Source of the DNA: an uncultured Eubacteriales bacterium
Lineage (GTDB): Bacteria; Bacillota; Clostridia; Oscillospirales; CAG-272
Direction of reading: 5' to 3'
Assembly: GCA_958352145.1 (NCBI GenBank)
Contig: CATWNM010000017.1
Span: 1 to 41,493 of the forward strand
DNA: 41,493 nt
The translations under genes were made by a program, and so were the position numbers. Shown here piece after piece: positions 1-9,807 of this stretch. Position 1 is the first letter of the stretch, and each line of letters opens with the position of its first letter. The notes under the pieces are model-generated. The model made no database searches and was not told the origin of the DNA. It was given only the letters and a program-made list of their open reading frames with translations.

Positions 1-3000
1 TTTTTACGCCCGGCTCCATACAGGTTGCCGGCGTGGTAATCTCGCCGCCGTCAAATTGATGCCGCGTGATTTCATCAAAACCGCTCTCCGTTTCCTCCGT
101 ATAGTCCGCATAGGTATGAAGTGTGCAAACTACATTATTGCCAGCAGCGCCTATACCCGGTTCTCTTGCTGCCAGAGCATAAAGACCGTCTGTTTGCAAA
201 AGAAAGATACTTACACAGCCGCCCGCATTGCCCGCGTCGTCAAAAGCGTTAAACGAAGCGGTTCCTCCGGCGCGCGACATCCCGTAAACCGTGCCCGAAT
301 ACGCCATGTTCCGAAGTGTGATGCTGGCGGTGCCCGTCATATAATTCATACCGGTCACGGCAAAGCCGTCCGTAAAGGACGCGCCGTCCACAACTACTTC
401 AAGATTTCCCGAAAATGTTCCGAGCGAGGTTTCGGGCGCGCTGCGGCGGTTGCCGCCGAGAAAGCGGTAAAACGTACCGCCGTAAAGCTCAATCCGAACG
501 TCCTTATCTGAACTTACACCCACTGCCGTATCCAGATTTACGGCAGAAGCGTTATGCTGCGCGTCAGCGTATACATTGTACCCAGCCATTACAAACGGAT
601 AGTATCCGTCAGACCGCTTCTCGGTTATAAAGTTTTCTCCAAGGGTCAGATTGTTGTAACGCGCCATGATAAATGGATAGGTTACGCCGTTTTCTGTTGA
701 AAAGATCATATTGTCCAGCACCAGACTGCTACCGGCCTTAAAAACGTCCAGCGTGAAAGAAAGCTTAGGCGCGGTTCCCTCTTTTCCCCCAATATACAGC
801 GTGCCCGTTATATCAATCGGCGTGTCAAAATTGTAATTTACCGTATAATCTCCAAGCAGAACGATCCTGCCGCCTTCGCGCGAAATTCTACCGAGCGCTA
901 CGTCTATATTCCCCATCGGATCCGTTTCCGTTCCCGCCGCGGCGAAGTCCGCGCCGGCCTTGACATAAATCTCCTCCATAAAAAAGCTGTCCGTGAATGC
1001 CGCATCCGTGCCGCATACACCCTCAAACAGCGCATCATACATATACGCCGCCATCACCCTGTATCCGGCGTCGTTCGGGTGCAGCAGGTCGCTCCCCAGC
1101 AGCCTGCCCGACAGCGCATCGGAGAGGGTCAGCGCATACAGATCGATCAGCGTATACTCCGCCGCACTGCTCTCGGCAGCAAGCTCTGCCGCAATTCTCC
1201 GCTGCAGCGGAATAATATAGGAAACCATGCGCAAATTGGCAGCGCGGGAACTTGCCGCGCCGTTTTCAACATGCCCGCTGTGGCGGTAAATGGCAGTCGT
1301 CACATAAACCTTTTCCACCGAAGGCAGTTCGCCATATGCGCGGATCAGTTCCTTATAATCGCTGTAGAAAATCTCAAGGCGTCCCTGCGTGCCGCCAACC
1401 GTCGCCGCATCGTTGGTGCCAAGTGCAAATACCATGATATCCGGGTCAAATTCTTCCATTGAGGTGTGATAATACAACGTATCGTTGTAATAATAAACGG
1501 TCGTCTCCAACACGCCAGCCGCAGGCACGCCGAAATCGCCGACAATATAGTCCAGCCCCTCAGCTTCAAGCTGTGCAAGTAGCTGTGCCGGGTATGAAGA
1601 AGCCTTGGGTTCAAATGCGCCCGTCCCCCAGGTAATACTGTCGCCCACAAAACCGATGCGGACCGGCTCGGCGCCGTCCGCGCTCCTGCCATTGACCCGA
1701 TCAAAAGCGCGGATGACCGTTTCGGCTCCTGACGCGTCGGTCAGCGATGCGATTTTCTCTGCGCCTTCATAAGGTTCGACGCACTCCGCTGAGAGGATCG
1801 TTCCGTCCGCAAGCTCTGCACCCTCGCCGATGTTCAGCGTATAATTCCCGCGCAGCAATCCGGCTGACGAAGTTGTGATCTGAAAAGCACCGATCTCCCC
1901 GCCAAGGAAGCGGCCGCCCGTTATGTCAATCGTTATATCGCCGGTTCGCGTATAGCCTCCGAATGCCGTATTGCCATAGGCCGATCCAAGGCGCGCTACA
2001 GCGTACACCGGCCCTTCAAAGGTGCCGCCGCTGATTTTAACCGACAGTTCGCCGTCAAAATAGTTCATGCCCATAAACGAGGTGGCTACGAAGTTCTGGT
2101 TGCGGGAACCGGCAATGCCGCTTTTCGCGCCCACAGCTTTAAATGTGCCGCCCGCAATTTCAATTTCGATATTGCCGGTATGCATACCGATCGCCGCATA
2201 GGCGTCCTCGCGGTAATTGCCGCCGATAAAATTTTCCCATGTACCGCTGCCGATATACACACGGACATTTTCACTATAGGATACGGCATCCGCGTTTTTA
2301 TATGCACCGGTCCTCGTACCCGGCGAACGGTACCCTGCAACAATCAGAGGATATCGATTGCCAACAGCCTCAACCGTCAGATTGTCGCCGAAATACATAT
2401 TGTTATAGTTTCCGTAAATATGTACGCTGGCTGCGTTGCCGTTTTGAATTGTCAAATTATCCAGCGTGATCGTATTCGCCGCGCCTATATTTGCAAATTC
2501 CAAACGGGCTGCAAGGATCAGCGCTCCTCCCTCTCCGCGAATGCTGAGGTTTCCGTTCACAGCCGGAACCACTGTTGACGCATCTACCGTCACATCTCCG
2601 GCCAAGATGATCTCGCCGCCCAAGGCCAGCGCCTGCGCCGCGGCCTCCAAACTCCCCAGCGGCGTTTCGGCAGACGAGCCGTCTCCCGTTCCCCCATCCT
2701 TTACATAGACGGCCGTCCTACCCTCAATAATCGTCGCGCCATTGCTTATGATCGTACCGCCGCCGGTCACTTTCTGGAAAATACCGCCGTTTAAGATGAC
2801 GGTAGAACCGGCTTCTACTTCGATTGTCATGTATACCGGCTTGGACAAATTCGTATTGCTGGAGCAGACGACTTCAGAACCGACCACCAACGTCGAATTG
2901 TTCGTCACTTTTATGACATTGCTTTTGCTAAACTCCTGAAACAGATGGATTTTATCAAAGATCACATCGCTCTGCAGCGTCAGCGAGGCGCCGTTTGTCA

Positions 3001-4267
3001 TCTTCAGCGCACCCACCGGATTGTTTCCCGTGCCCATATAATTGACCGTGCCGTCATCGGCGGTAATGAGCAGCGCGGATCCAAGCTCCGGCAACACATA
3101 GTTGCCGCCAACCACGATCTTGCCGTTCGTTACCAATGTGCCGCCATTCTTTAACAGGCTGACTGCACCGCTGCCGTTCAACTGCCCAAGCGTAGCTTTG
3201 GCCGTATCGGGCGTAAGACCGTCTGCCTGGTCGTTTCCGCCGAATTTGACATACACTTTCGTTTCCTCTGTCACCTCCGGCAAATAATCTTGCGTAACGT
3301 CAAAATCATTGGCAATCTCCGAATAATTTGCCTGCGATTGAACCTGCCTTGACGCCCGCAGAAGCGTGCTTTCCGTCACCGTAAGCGTCTTTCCGGAGGA
3401 TGCCGGGCTGACCCAATTGAACGAGCCGATCGTACCGGACAGCCATGTCATCTCGAAAGAATTTAGGGTTACATTATTTGTACAGCCATAAAACCTCTCC
3501 ACATTGGCATTGCCCGATATTTCAACTTTGACATCCCCAAGTACCACCCCATCCGGATGGGCAACAGAGCCGTGAAGTACCGAAACCTCCGCATCGCCGC
3601 TGATTTTAATATTCGCGGTACCGGTGTAAGAAGCGCCCGTCACGCCGCGGGAAAAAGGAACTATGTAGATCGTATTGCCTGAAAGCACGGTAATATTCGT
3701 GTCCGTAGTACTCGTTTTCGGCGGACTGTTTTGACCGTCCTGATACCCGCCGAGAATGGTAAAGGAATTGTCAACAAGCGTCCCGAGAAAACTGCTTCCG
3801 CCGCTCATCAAAACCTCTTCTCCCACCGTAACCGGATTATGCTGGCCGATCACCAGCATATATTTCCCAAGCGCCGTAAAATGCATGTTTTCAAACGTTG
3901 TTTCTCCAAAGCATACAAACCTTGTATTGTTAAACATATATTCCGCGCCGCTTTCCCGGTAATCTGCGCCGTCATACACCGAGGTCAGTGTAACCGAGCC
4001 TGTGTAATTTGTGCCGTACACAAAATTTCCTGTCTGGGTAAACGGACCGCACACGACAATCGTGCAGTCCTTGGTCAGATCCAACGCGGTATACGCGGCT
4101 GTAAGCGTACCGAGCGCTGCGTCCGGTGAGGAACCGTCCCCCGTTCCGCCGTCTTTCAGATACACGACAGTCGACTGAGACAGAGCGTCTGACTGCACCG
4201 CCGCAGGCAGCGCCGCAAAAATACAGACAAACAGACACCCCAACATATATATCAAGCACTTTTTCAT
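1..4267 (-). CDS. Large secreted beta-helix-like surface protein with embedded SGNH esterase domain (partial, 3' end off the left edge)
   Basis: The reading frame is open from ATG 4267 (preceded by GGGGGAGAG) to the window edge, at least 1422 residues. Residues 1-25 form a Sec signal peptide. Residues 27-310 resemble the second module of the neighbouring SLH protein (shared VY.KDGGTGDGSS start). Residues 328-536 are almost identical to residues 26-234 of that neighbour. More Gly/Asn/Thr-rich repeats of beta-helix character follow to about 860. Residues 870-1075 are an SGNH/GDSL hydrolase: GDSI (Ser877), GTND (Asn952) and DLLH (Asp1060, His1063) supply the nucleophile, an oxyanion residue and the acid/base pair. 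The last visible residues resemble the common extracellular ATC..PG segment. By family, SGNH domains of this kind are often carbohydrate O-acetylesterases; substrate and surface anchoring are not visible here. A C-terminal SLH anchor beyond the edge is only a guess. Confidence 0.85.
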   Translation of the reverse strand, partial: MKKCLIYMLGCLFVCIFAALPAAVQSDALSQSTVVYLKDGGTGDGSSPDAALGTLTAAYTALDLTKDCTIVVCGPFTQTGNFVYGTNYTGSVTLTSVYDGADYRESGAEYMFNNTRFVCFGETTFENMHFTALGKYMLVIGQHNPVTVGEEVLMSGGSSFLGTLVDNSFTILGGYQDGQNSPPKTSTTDTNITVLSGNTIYIVPFSRGVTGASYTGTANIKISGDAEVSVLHGSVAHPDGVVLGDVKVEISGNANVERFYGCTNNVTLNSFEMTWLSGTIGSFNWVSPASSGKTLTVTESTLLRASRQVQSQANYSEIANDFDVTQDYLPEVTEETKVYVKFGGNDQADGLTPDTAKATLGQLNGSGAVSLLKNGGTLVTNGKIVVGGNYVLPELGSALLITADDGTVNYMGTGNNPVGALKMTNGASLTLQSDVIFDKIHLFQEFSKSNVIKVTNNSTLVVGSEVVCSSNTNLSKPVYMTIEVEAGSTVILNGGIFQKVTGGGTIISNGATIIEGRTAVYVKDGGTGDGSSAETPLGSLEAAAQALALGGEIILAGDVTVDASTVVPAVNGNLSIRGEGGALILAARLEFANIGAANTITLDNLTIQNGNAASVHIYGNYNNMYFGDNLTVEAVGNRYPLIVAGYRSPGTRTGAYKNADAVSYSENVRVYIGSGTWENFIGGNYREDAYAAIGMHTGNIEIEIAGGTFKAVGAKSGIAGSRNQNFVATSFMGMNYFDGELSVKISGGTFEGPVYAVARLGSAYGNTAFGGYTRTGDITIDITGGRFLGGEIGAFQITTSSAGLLRGNYTLNIGEGAELADGTILSAECVEPYEGAEKIASLTDASGAETVIRAFDRVNGRSADGAEPVRIGFVGDSITWGTGAFEPKASSYPAQLLAQLEAEGLDYIVGDFGVPAAGVLETTVYYYNDTLYYHTSMEEFDPDIMVFALGTNDAATVGGTQGRLEIFYSDYKELIRAYGELPSVEKVYVTTAIYRHSGHVENGAASSRAANLRMVSYIIPLQRRIAAELAAESSAAEYTLIDLYALTLSDALSGRLLGSDLLHPNDAGYRVMAAYMYDALFEGVCGTDAAFTDSFFMEEIYVKAGADFAAAGTETDPMGNIDVALGRISREGGRIVLLGDYTVNYNFDTPIDITGTLYIGGKEGTAPKLSFTLDVFKAGSSLVLDNMIFSTENGVTYPFIMARYNNLTLGENFITEKRSDGYYPFVMAGYNVYADAQHNASAVNLDTAVGVSSDKDVRIELYGGTFYRFLGGNRRSAPETSLGTFSGNLEVVVDGASFTDGFAVTGMNYMTGTASITLRNMAYSGTVYGMSRAGGTASFNAFDDAGNAGGCVSIFLLQTDGLYALAAREPGIGAAGNNVVCTLHTYADYTEETESGFDEITRHQFDGGEITTPATCMEPGVK
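2661..3285 (-). repeat. 625-bp direct repeat, copy 1 (inside the SGNH surface protein gene)
   Basis: This segment matches 5938-6562 at a constant offset of 3277 bp. About 525 bp (2761-3285) appear identical by eye, and the first 100 bp carry a handful of substitutions. It encodes a whole module in the same frame in both genes. The sharp edges and near-identity point to recent duplication or gene conversion. Confidence 0.93.
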
Positions 4268-4466
4268 ATTTTCTCTCCCCCGCATAAAAGTGAATCCGTA
4301 AACAAGCTTACAGCGGAAAGGCTGCTATAAATCAATCAACACCGAAAAATATGCTTCCCGCCATAAAAATCTCCGCTATGCACACAAACTCCGGTAAATA
4401 TCGGCGCGCCACAGCAGCGATGCAGAAATAAAAAACACACGGAGCGTCTTTTATAATTGCTTTTAT

Positions 4467-4503
4467 GCGCTCTCTCTGCTCCGCCTGCCGGCAGAGAGAG
4501 CGC
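4467..4503 (-). terminator. Strong hairpin between the two surface-protein genes
   Basis: A perfect 13-bp stem (4467-4479 with 4491-4503, GCGCTCTCTCTGC) closes an 11-nt loop just after the stop of the SLH-protein gene. The minus-strand sequence after it is AT-rich but has no clean T-run, so termination is likely but not certain. Confidence 0.5.
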
Positions 4504-4517
4504 TTTGGCCATGCTGT

Positions 4518-6638
4518 TTATTTTGCTCTATACTCCGCCACGGCAATTCTTGTAAAAATCACACAGGCCTCGCTTCGCACGATTTCATCATTCGGACGGT
4601 AATTTCCGGTGCCGCTGTCGCCGCCGACAATGCCCGCATTGTACAGCTTCTGCACTGCGTCATAGCAATCCATCCCTGCGGTCACGTCAGGATTGGAACC
4701 GCTGCGAACCACGGCATATGCATCGTCCGGCAGGATGTTGGCAAAAACTATAGCCATCTCACCCCGCGTAATGTTCCGGTTATAATCGATAAACTGCGTC
4801 TCCGTGATGATGCCGTGCTGCACACAATACGCGGCATACGGCGCGTACCATGCCTCGCCGGCCACCGCCGCGGAAACAGCATTTCCGGTATACGCAGTAT
4901 GGATATTTGCCGCCGCTGTCAGCGCCTGCGCAACCGTAAACTTGCCCTCAGGCGAAAACTTTGTGTCCGAAGTACCGTTTGCAAGCGCATACTCATAAGC
5001 CGTCTGAATATACGGCAGGTACCATGCGTTTTCTTCAAGGTCGGTAAACTGATTTTCATAGGTACGGAAAGCCGAAAACGCAGACGCAGCCGTGTTCAAA
5101 ATATCGAAACCGGCACTAATGGCGGCAAACTGCTCCGTATCAGCCACGGTTTTGCTGTAGTTGAGCGTAAAGCCGTCTCTTGCCGTATCCTCTGCGCCGC
5201 GCGCAAATTCACCGATTATACCGGACTGCCAATTCAATACAAGACTTTTCATGGGACCGGGCACATCGCTGCCCGAAATACGGGTAATCGACGCATCTCC
5301 GCGCATGTTGATTTCAACGTCTCCGTTTCCGGCAGATTTTCCGTTTACCTGCGCATAATAGAGTTGGCCAACCTCGGCGGTTCCCTCCACCGTGATCGTC
5401 GATTTGCCTGTATAATCGGCAACATCCTCCGGATGTTTAAGATCAAGGCGCGCATAAGCGCCAATTGCAATCTTGCTTCCGCTGCGCACAGTGATCTGCA
5501 CCGGTTCAGCGCTGCTCATCGGCGGCATGCCCGCGCTCAGTGTCTCAGACTGGCCATACTGAAACCCGCCGAGAACCGAAAATCCTCTGGTAATAGACAG
5601 TCCGGTAAGATTCTGACTTTCCGCCCGCATCTCGACTCCCGTATCTATGGTGACGGGATTATGGTTGGCAATTACAAAGAAATAATCGCCGGTCAGCCGG
5701 AACGTTATATCCTTGAAAATATATACACCGGAGCATACAAAGCGCTGTGCCGGCGAAATATATTCCGCTCCCTGCGTCCGATAATCTGTTCCGCCGTACA
5801 CCGACGTAATTGTCACCGTACCGGAAAATTCCTTACTGTATACATAGTCGCCTCTCTGCGTAAACGCGCCGCATATAACAATTGTACAATCACTTTCAAG
5901 GTCAAGCGCGTTCATCGCTTCCGTCAGCGTACCGGCGGGCGTTTCGGCAGACGAGCCGTCTCCTGTTCCCCCATCCTTTACATATACGGCCGTCCTGCCC
6001 TCAATAATCGTCGCGCCGTTGTTTACGATCGTACCGCCGCCGGTCACTTTCTGGAAAATACCGCCGTTTAAGATGACGGTAGAACCGGCTTCTACTTCGA
6101 TTGTCATGTATACCGGCTTGGACAAATTCGTATTGCTGGAGCAGACGACTTCAGAACCGACCACCAACGTCGAATTGTTCGTCACTTTTATGACATTGCT
6201 TTTGCTAAACTCCTGAAACAGATGGATTTTATCAAAGATCACATCGCTCTGCAGCGTCAGCGAGGCGCCGTTTGTCATCTTCAGCGCACCCACCGGATTG
6301 TTTCCCGTGCCCATATAATTGACCGTGCCGTCATCGGCGGTAATGAGCAGCGCGGATCCAAGCTCCGGCAACACATAGTTGCCGCCAACCACGATCTTGC
6401 CGTTCGTTACCAATGTGCCGCCATTCTTTAACAGGCTGACTGCACCGCTGCCGTTCAACTGCCCAAGCGTAGCTTTGGCCGTATCGGGCGTAAGACCGTC
6501 TGCCTGGTCGTTTCCGCCGAATTTGACATACACTTTCGTTTCCTCTGTCACCTCCGGCAAATCATCCGCAAAAACACAGACAGCGCCGAAAACAACCAGA
6601 AAAACGCCCAAAATGCCCGTGAAAATTTTCTTTGCCAT
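4518..6638 (-). CDS. Secreted beta-helix-like surface protein with C-terminal SLH domains
   Basis: The product is 706 residues. ATG 6638 is chosen because AAGGAG lies 7 nt upstream and the next residues form a clean signal peptide (MAKKIFTG..., cut near FADD). Residues 26-234 are the module duplicated in the neighbouring SGNH protein. Residues 231-525 are a second beta-helix-like module resembling that neighbour's N-terminal module. Residues 531-706 contain S-layer-homology repeats (FTDLEENAWYLPYIQ; ITRGEMAIVFANIL; YRPNDEIVRSEACVIF), which by family bind pyruvylated secondary cell-wall polymer. The protein is therefore expected on the cell surface. It lies downstream of the GH43 gene on the same strand with 149 bp between, so co-transcription is possible but unproven. 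No catalytic motif was recognised; it may be an adhesin or carbohydrate-binding scaffold. Confidence 0.85.
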   Translation of the reverse strand: MAKKIFTGILGVFLVVFGAVCVFADDLPEVTEETKVYVKFGGNDQADGLTPDTAKATLGQLNGSGAVSLLKNGGTLVTNGKIVVGGNYVLPELGSALLITADDGTVNYMGTGNNPVGALKMTNGASLTLQSDVIFDKIHLFQEFSKSNVIKVTNNSTLVVGSEVVCSSNTNLSKPVYMTIEVEAGSTVILNGGIFQKVTGGGTIVNNGATIIEGRTAVYVKDGGTGDGSSAETPAGTLTEAMNALDLESDCTIVICGAFTQRGDYVYSKEFSGTVTITSVYGGTDYRTQGAEYISPAQRFVCSGVYIFKDITFRLTGDYFFVIANHNPVTIDTGVEMRAESQNLTGLSITRGFSVLGGFQYGQSETLSAGMPPMSSAEPVQITVRSGSKIAIGAYARLDLKHPEDVADYTGKSTITVEGTAEVGQLYYAQVNGKSAGNGDVEINMRGDASITRISGSDVPGPMKSLVLNWQSGIIGEFARGAEDTARDGFTLNYSKTVADTEQFAAISAGFDILNTAASAFSAFRTYENQFTDLEENAWYLPYIQTAYEYALANGTSDTKFSPEGKFTVAQALTAAANIHTAYTGNAVSAAVAGEAWYAPYAAYCVQHGIITETQFIDYNRNITRGEMAIVFANILPDDAYAVVRSGSNPDVTAGMDCYDAVQKLYNAGIVGGDSGTGNYRPNDEIVRSEACVIFTRIAVAEYRAK
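5938..6562 (-). repeat. 625-bp direct repeat, copy 2 (inside the SLH surface protein gene)
   Basis: Partner of 2661-3285. In this gene it encodes the first module after the signal peptide, whereas in the other gene it encodes an internal module. The order of modules therefore differs between the two proteins. Confidence 0.93.
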
Positions 6639-6787
6639 AATTAACTCCTTTTCTGCCGCAACAACCGTGCCAATCAAAAACATCCGGCAACCGCGAAGCA
6701 ACAATTTTTTATTCATCATTTCGCAATTTCTTAGCAAACATCAGCATCGGCTCAAAGCACAAAGCGATGACAGCACGCACGGTCCCG

Positions 6788-8206
6788 TTACGTTCGCATT
6801 ACGGTAATAATCTCGCCAAGCGCGATTGTGGACGAGCCGTCTCCACCTTCAAAATACAACCGAATATCGCTGACCGCTGCGCCCGCAGGCAGCATATCGG
6901 CCGTAATCACAACAGGCGTCATCGGCATGGAGGTTGTAAAGGCCTTAACCTTCGTCTGATACCGGCCGTTGACCACCGCATACACCGTCTTCGGCGAAAG
7001 TGCAGCATGACTAACCCCGTATATCCACAGGCTGTTTAAGTTTATGGCTTTATCATACCCAATGCGAATATAACCACCACCCGCTTCAAACTGATACAAA
7101 TCCCTGTCGGACATGCCCGCATGCGGCACCACTTCGTCGACCAGATTTTCCGGATTTCCTGCAACGGCCGTATACGTGGAGGAAATTTCTACACCTGCGT
7201 ACTTTTTATACAGGCTGCCCGCGCCGGACGGCAGCGGCTGCATCGCAACCGAGGGACCGTTCACCGCGAGGCTTCCGTCCGCCCGGATCACAAGCTTGTC
7301 GACGCAGGGCGTTCTGTCCGCGATCGGATTCGTCGTGTTCGTCACATCGGTGTGCGAGTGGTACACCATATACATCTCGCTGCCGTCCGGCGACCTTGTA
7401 ATATTGCAGTGTCCCGTCCCCGAAGTATATTTTCCGTCTCCTACAAGGATCGGGTTATCCTTGGACTTTGTATAGACACCAAGCGGAGCATTGGAGGTGG
7501 CATAGCCGACCGAATAACTGGCGGAGGCGTAATAGTTTGCCGTATACAAAAGATAATACACGTCTCCCCGTCTGAACACGCAGGGCCCCTCATTCCATAT
7601 AACGCTGCCCGACTGGAGTTCCCAAGGATCTGTAGGCGTCGCGAGAAGCGCCGGCTCTCCGATCGCCCCGGAGAGATCCGCTTTCAGTTCTACACCGTAA
7701 ACTTGGCTGGTGCGCTTTCCGTTTACATAATTTTCTGAGCAGTCTCTTGAATAATAGAGATAGACGCGGCCGTCCGTATCGAAAAACAGGCTTGCGTCAA
7801 TCACGCTGTAACCGGGCGAAAAGAGCGGATGGTCATAGATGTCGGTGAACGGCCCTGTCGGACTGTTCGATTTTGCAAGCCCAATGCTGTGCCGGTTCCC
7901 GGCGTTTGCCGCCGAATACACCATATAGTAAGCGCCGCCGTATTTGTACACCTCGGGCGCCCAGTACTTCTGCGTGCCGAACGACTTATCCGTCACGGTA
8001 TACGCATTGCCATGTTCCGTCCATGTTTTCATCGTATCCGAGGACCAGCATTTAAAGTAGCCGCCGGTGCAATACATGTAGTATTTCTTCGTATCCTCAT
8101 CATACAAAATAAATGGATCCCCAATATGCGTGATCTGCTTATAGGGATTTGTGTAATAGTCGGCGAAATTTCGCCGACCGGCTGAAAGTTCAGTAAGCTC
8201 TGTCAT
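6788..8206 (-). CDS. GH43-type glycoside hydrolase (probable intracellular arabinosidase/xylosidase)
   Basis: This 472-residue protein starts at ATG 8206, with GGAGG 7 nt upstream. Residues about 20-330 have the five-bladed beta-propeller pattern of GH43, with all three expected acids: Asp30 in IGDPFILYDE (general base), Asp137 in VIDASLFFDTDG (pKa modulator) and Glu206 in WNEGPCVF (general acid). Residues 345-472 form a second, probably beta-sandwich, domain. There is no signal peptide, so it should act in the cytoplasm on imported oligosaccharides. It lies 38 bp downstream of a sugar-binding lipoprotein gene and is very likely in the same transcript, under the AraC-box promoter near 9.8 kb. 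GH43 members cleave arabinose- or xylose-containing chains (also some galactans); the exact substrate cannot be read here. Confidence 0.85.
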   Translation of the reverse strand: MTELTELSAGRRNFADYYTNPYKQITHIGDPFILYDEDTKKYYMYCTGGYFKCWSSDTMKTWTEHGNAYTVTDKSFGTQKYWAPEVYKYGGAYYMVYSAANAGNRHSIGLAKSNSPTGPFTDIYDHPLFSPGYSVIDASLFFDTDGRVYLYYSRDCSENYVNGKRTSQVYGVELKADLSGAIGEPALLATPTDPWELQSGSVIWNEGPCVFRRGDVYYLLYTANYYASASYSVGYATSNAPLGVYTKSKDNPILVGDGKYTSGTGHCNITRSPDGSEMYMVYHSHTDVTNTTNPIADRTPCVDKLVIRADGSLAVNGPSVAMQPLPSGAGSLYKKYAGVEISSTYTAVAGNPENLVDEVVPHAGMSDRDLYQFEAGGGYIRIGYDKAINLNSLWIYGVSHAALSPKTVYAVVNGRYQTKVKAFTTSMPMTPVVITADMLPAGAAVSDIRLYFEGGDGSSTIALGEIITVMRT

Positions 8207-8244
8207 AGATAGCCTCCGTAATTCCTGTAGTCGCCGCAGTTCGG

Positions 8245-9738
8245 TCAGTCGATCCAGTCTTCAACCGCCTGCTGGTAATAATCGTTGATAATGGAAAGCA
8301 TATTCTTCGCGGGTGTCGAATACGTGTCGTATCTCGATGTGAAGTTCGTATCATACTCCCGCACCATATAAATCAGCTGCTTGTTGTACGGGCCGATCTG
8401 ATAATAGTAACCGATATCGAACACCAGCGAATCGAAAATGATATCGAGCATGTCCGCCGATTCCTCGTCGCGCGCCGTCTGGCCGATCAAGTTGACGTCG
8501 TAATATGCCGGCGTGACGATCTCTTTTCCGTAATACGCAAGCGCCTCGGTTATGATGCCGGTCCGTTCGACGTCGTTCTGAATAAGCGGTACACAGATAA
8601 ACTGTGAATTATACGGCGCGACCGTGCTGTAATAATTTTCCTGAGTCTCCGTCAGCTTGGGATAAGGCAGGAGTCCGAAATCGCTTTCCATCTCTCTGAA
8701 TCTCGGTACAATCCCCATATAAGTCGTCCAAAACAAGCCGTGATCCCCTTCCCAAAGCTTCTGTTCGGATTCCTGATTGCCAAGATTCTTTCTTTGATAG
8801 GTGAACGCATACTGGGTATCATACGCGATCGAGAAATATTTTTCCAAAGCAGAGAGCGTGGTTTCGTTATAAAGCGTAAGTTCGATGATGCCATCGTCAT
8901 TGATCGTGCAGCACCGCTCGCCCGCCGCATTGACGATCCCCACAACAGAATCGTCCCACACAAGCAGTCCGAAACGGTCGTTCTCATCCATCACATTATC
9001 CTGATTCAGGTCTTCCGTCACGGTTTTGCACATTTCGGCAAATCTGTCAAGCGTCCATTTGCCGTCATACACAAGCTGATATGGATCTTCAAGGCCGTTA
9101 TCACTCAGCAGATCCTTATTGAACATAATAACAAACGCGGCGTTGTTGTCCGATACGGTGATCTCGCCCGTGGTAAAGAACATAACGCCCCTCACCGACA
9201 GGCTTTCCCTTGCTTTCTGATCCCACCAGCTTTTGGTAAGATCGATGCCAGGCACGGAATTCAGATCATACAGAAAGCCGCTATATGCCAGAACGCTCAC
9301 ATCGTAGCCCGCGATCAGCGCCAAATCATAGTTACAGTCGCCGGCATTCACGTCCGTGCTGATCTGCATAAAGCCGGGACCGCCGCCGCTCGAATACCCC
9401 TGTTTTCGGGTCTGCTCGATCTGAATATTGTAATTTTGTTCGACAAGCGCTTTTCGCTTATACTGCGCATTGTCCAGCACAAGCGCGGACTCCTCGACAT
9501 ACTTGAAATCCTCATGGGCGACATTCCCGGCGGTCAGGATACGAAAAACCTCGCTTCCAAAATCGGCGCTTTGCGGAACGCCGAGTTCTTCTTTCGTCTC
9601 TTCGGCCGTATCCTCTTCTGTCGCGGTCATCTGCACGGATCCATCATCAGGCGGCTGCACTATATTGTCTTTGCAGGAAACAAAAAAAAGCGCGCACAGA
9701 ACTGCAAGAAAGATAATAACGGTTTTTTGAATCTTCAT
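8245..9738 (-). CDS. ABC-type sugar-binding lipoprotein (family 1 solute-binding protein)
   Basis: The product is 497 residues. ATG 9738 is preferred over an upstream TTG because GGAGG sits 6 nt before it, inside the longer frame. The N-terminus is a lipoprotein signal with Cys22 (FFVSCKD), so the mature protein is tethered to the outer face of the membrane. The body has the family 1 solute-binding pattern, with a late segment RDEESADMLDIIFDSLVFD. By family it captures an oligosaccharide and delivers it to a CUT1 ABC permease, but no permease gene is in this window. It is paralogous to the binding protein at 37.6-39.1 kb (shared GYDVS.LAY.G.L.DLNS and RDEESA.MLDIIF). It heads a probable two-gene unit with the GH43 gene. 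Confidence 0.87.
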   Translation of the reverse strand: MKIQKTVIIFLAVLCALFFVSCKDNIVQPPDDGSVQMTATEEDTAEETKEELGVPQSADFGSEVFRILTAGNVAHEDFKYVEESALVLDNAQYKRKALVEQNYNIQIEQTRKQGYSSGGGPGFMQISTDVNAGDCNYDLALIAGYDVSVLAYSGFLYDLNSVPGIDLTKSWWDQKARESLSVRGVMFFTTGEITVSDNNAAFVIMFNKDLLSDNGLEDPYQLVYDGKWTLDRFAEMCKTVTEDLNQDNVMDENDRFGLLVWDDSVVGIVNAAGERCCTINDDGIIELTLYNETTLSALEKYFSIAYDTQYAFTYQRKNLGNQESEQKLWEGDHGLFWTTYMGIVPRFREMESDFGLLPYPKLTETQENYYSTVAPYNSQFICVPLIQNDVERTGIITEALAYYGKEIVTPAYYDVNLIGQTARDEESADMLDIIFDSLVFDIGYYYQIGPYNKQLIYMVREYDTNFTSRYDTYSTPAKNMLSIINDYYQQAVEDWID

Positions 9739-9807
9739 AGCATACCTCCGAAACAAAATTTACAAAATTCAAACAAAAAGCAAAATGCTGTAAAATCCAG
9801 CAAATAA

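Noticed and set aside
1..4267. Possibility that the left surface-protein gene is a frameshifted pseudogene
   Set aside because: The frame used by the signal peptide, the repeated module, the SGNH motifs and the left-edge residues is the same throughout, with no stop codon.
4815..6071. Long plus-strand open frame of about 418 codons opposite the SLH-protein gene
   Set aside because: It is Arg/Cys/His-rich, has no ribosome binding site or family resemblance, and lies wholly opposite a clear gene with a signal peptide and SLH repeats.
8740..9807. Plus-strand open frame of about 355 codons opposite the binding-protein gene
   Set aside because: It mirrors the codon pattern of the real lipoprotein gene on the minus strand and shows no domain.
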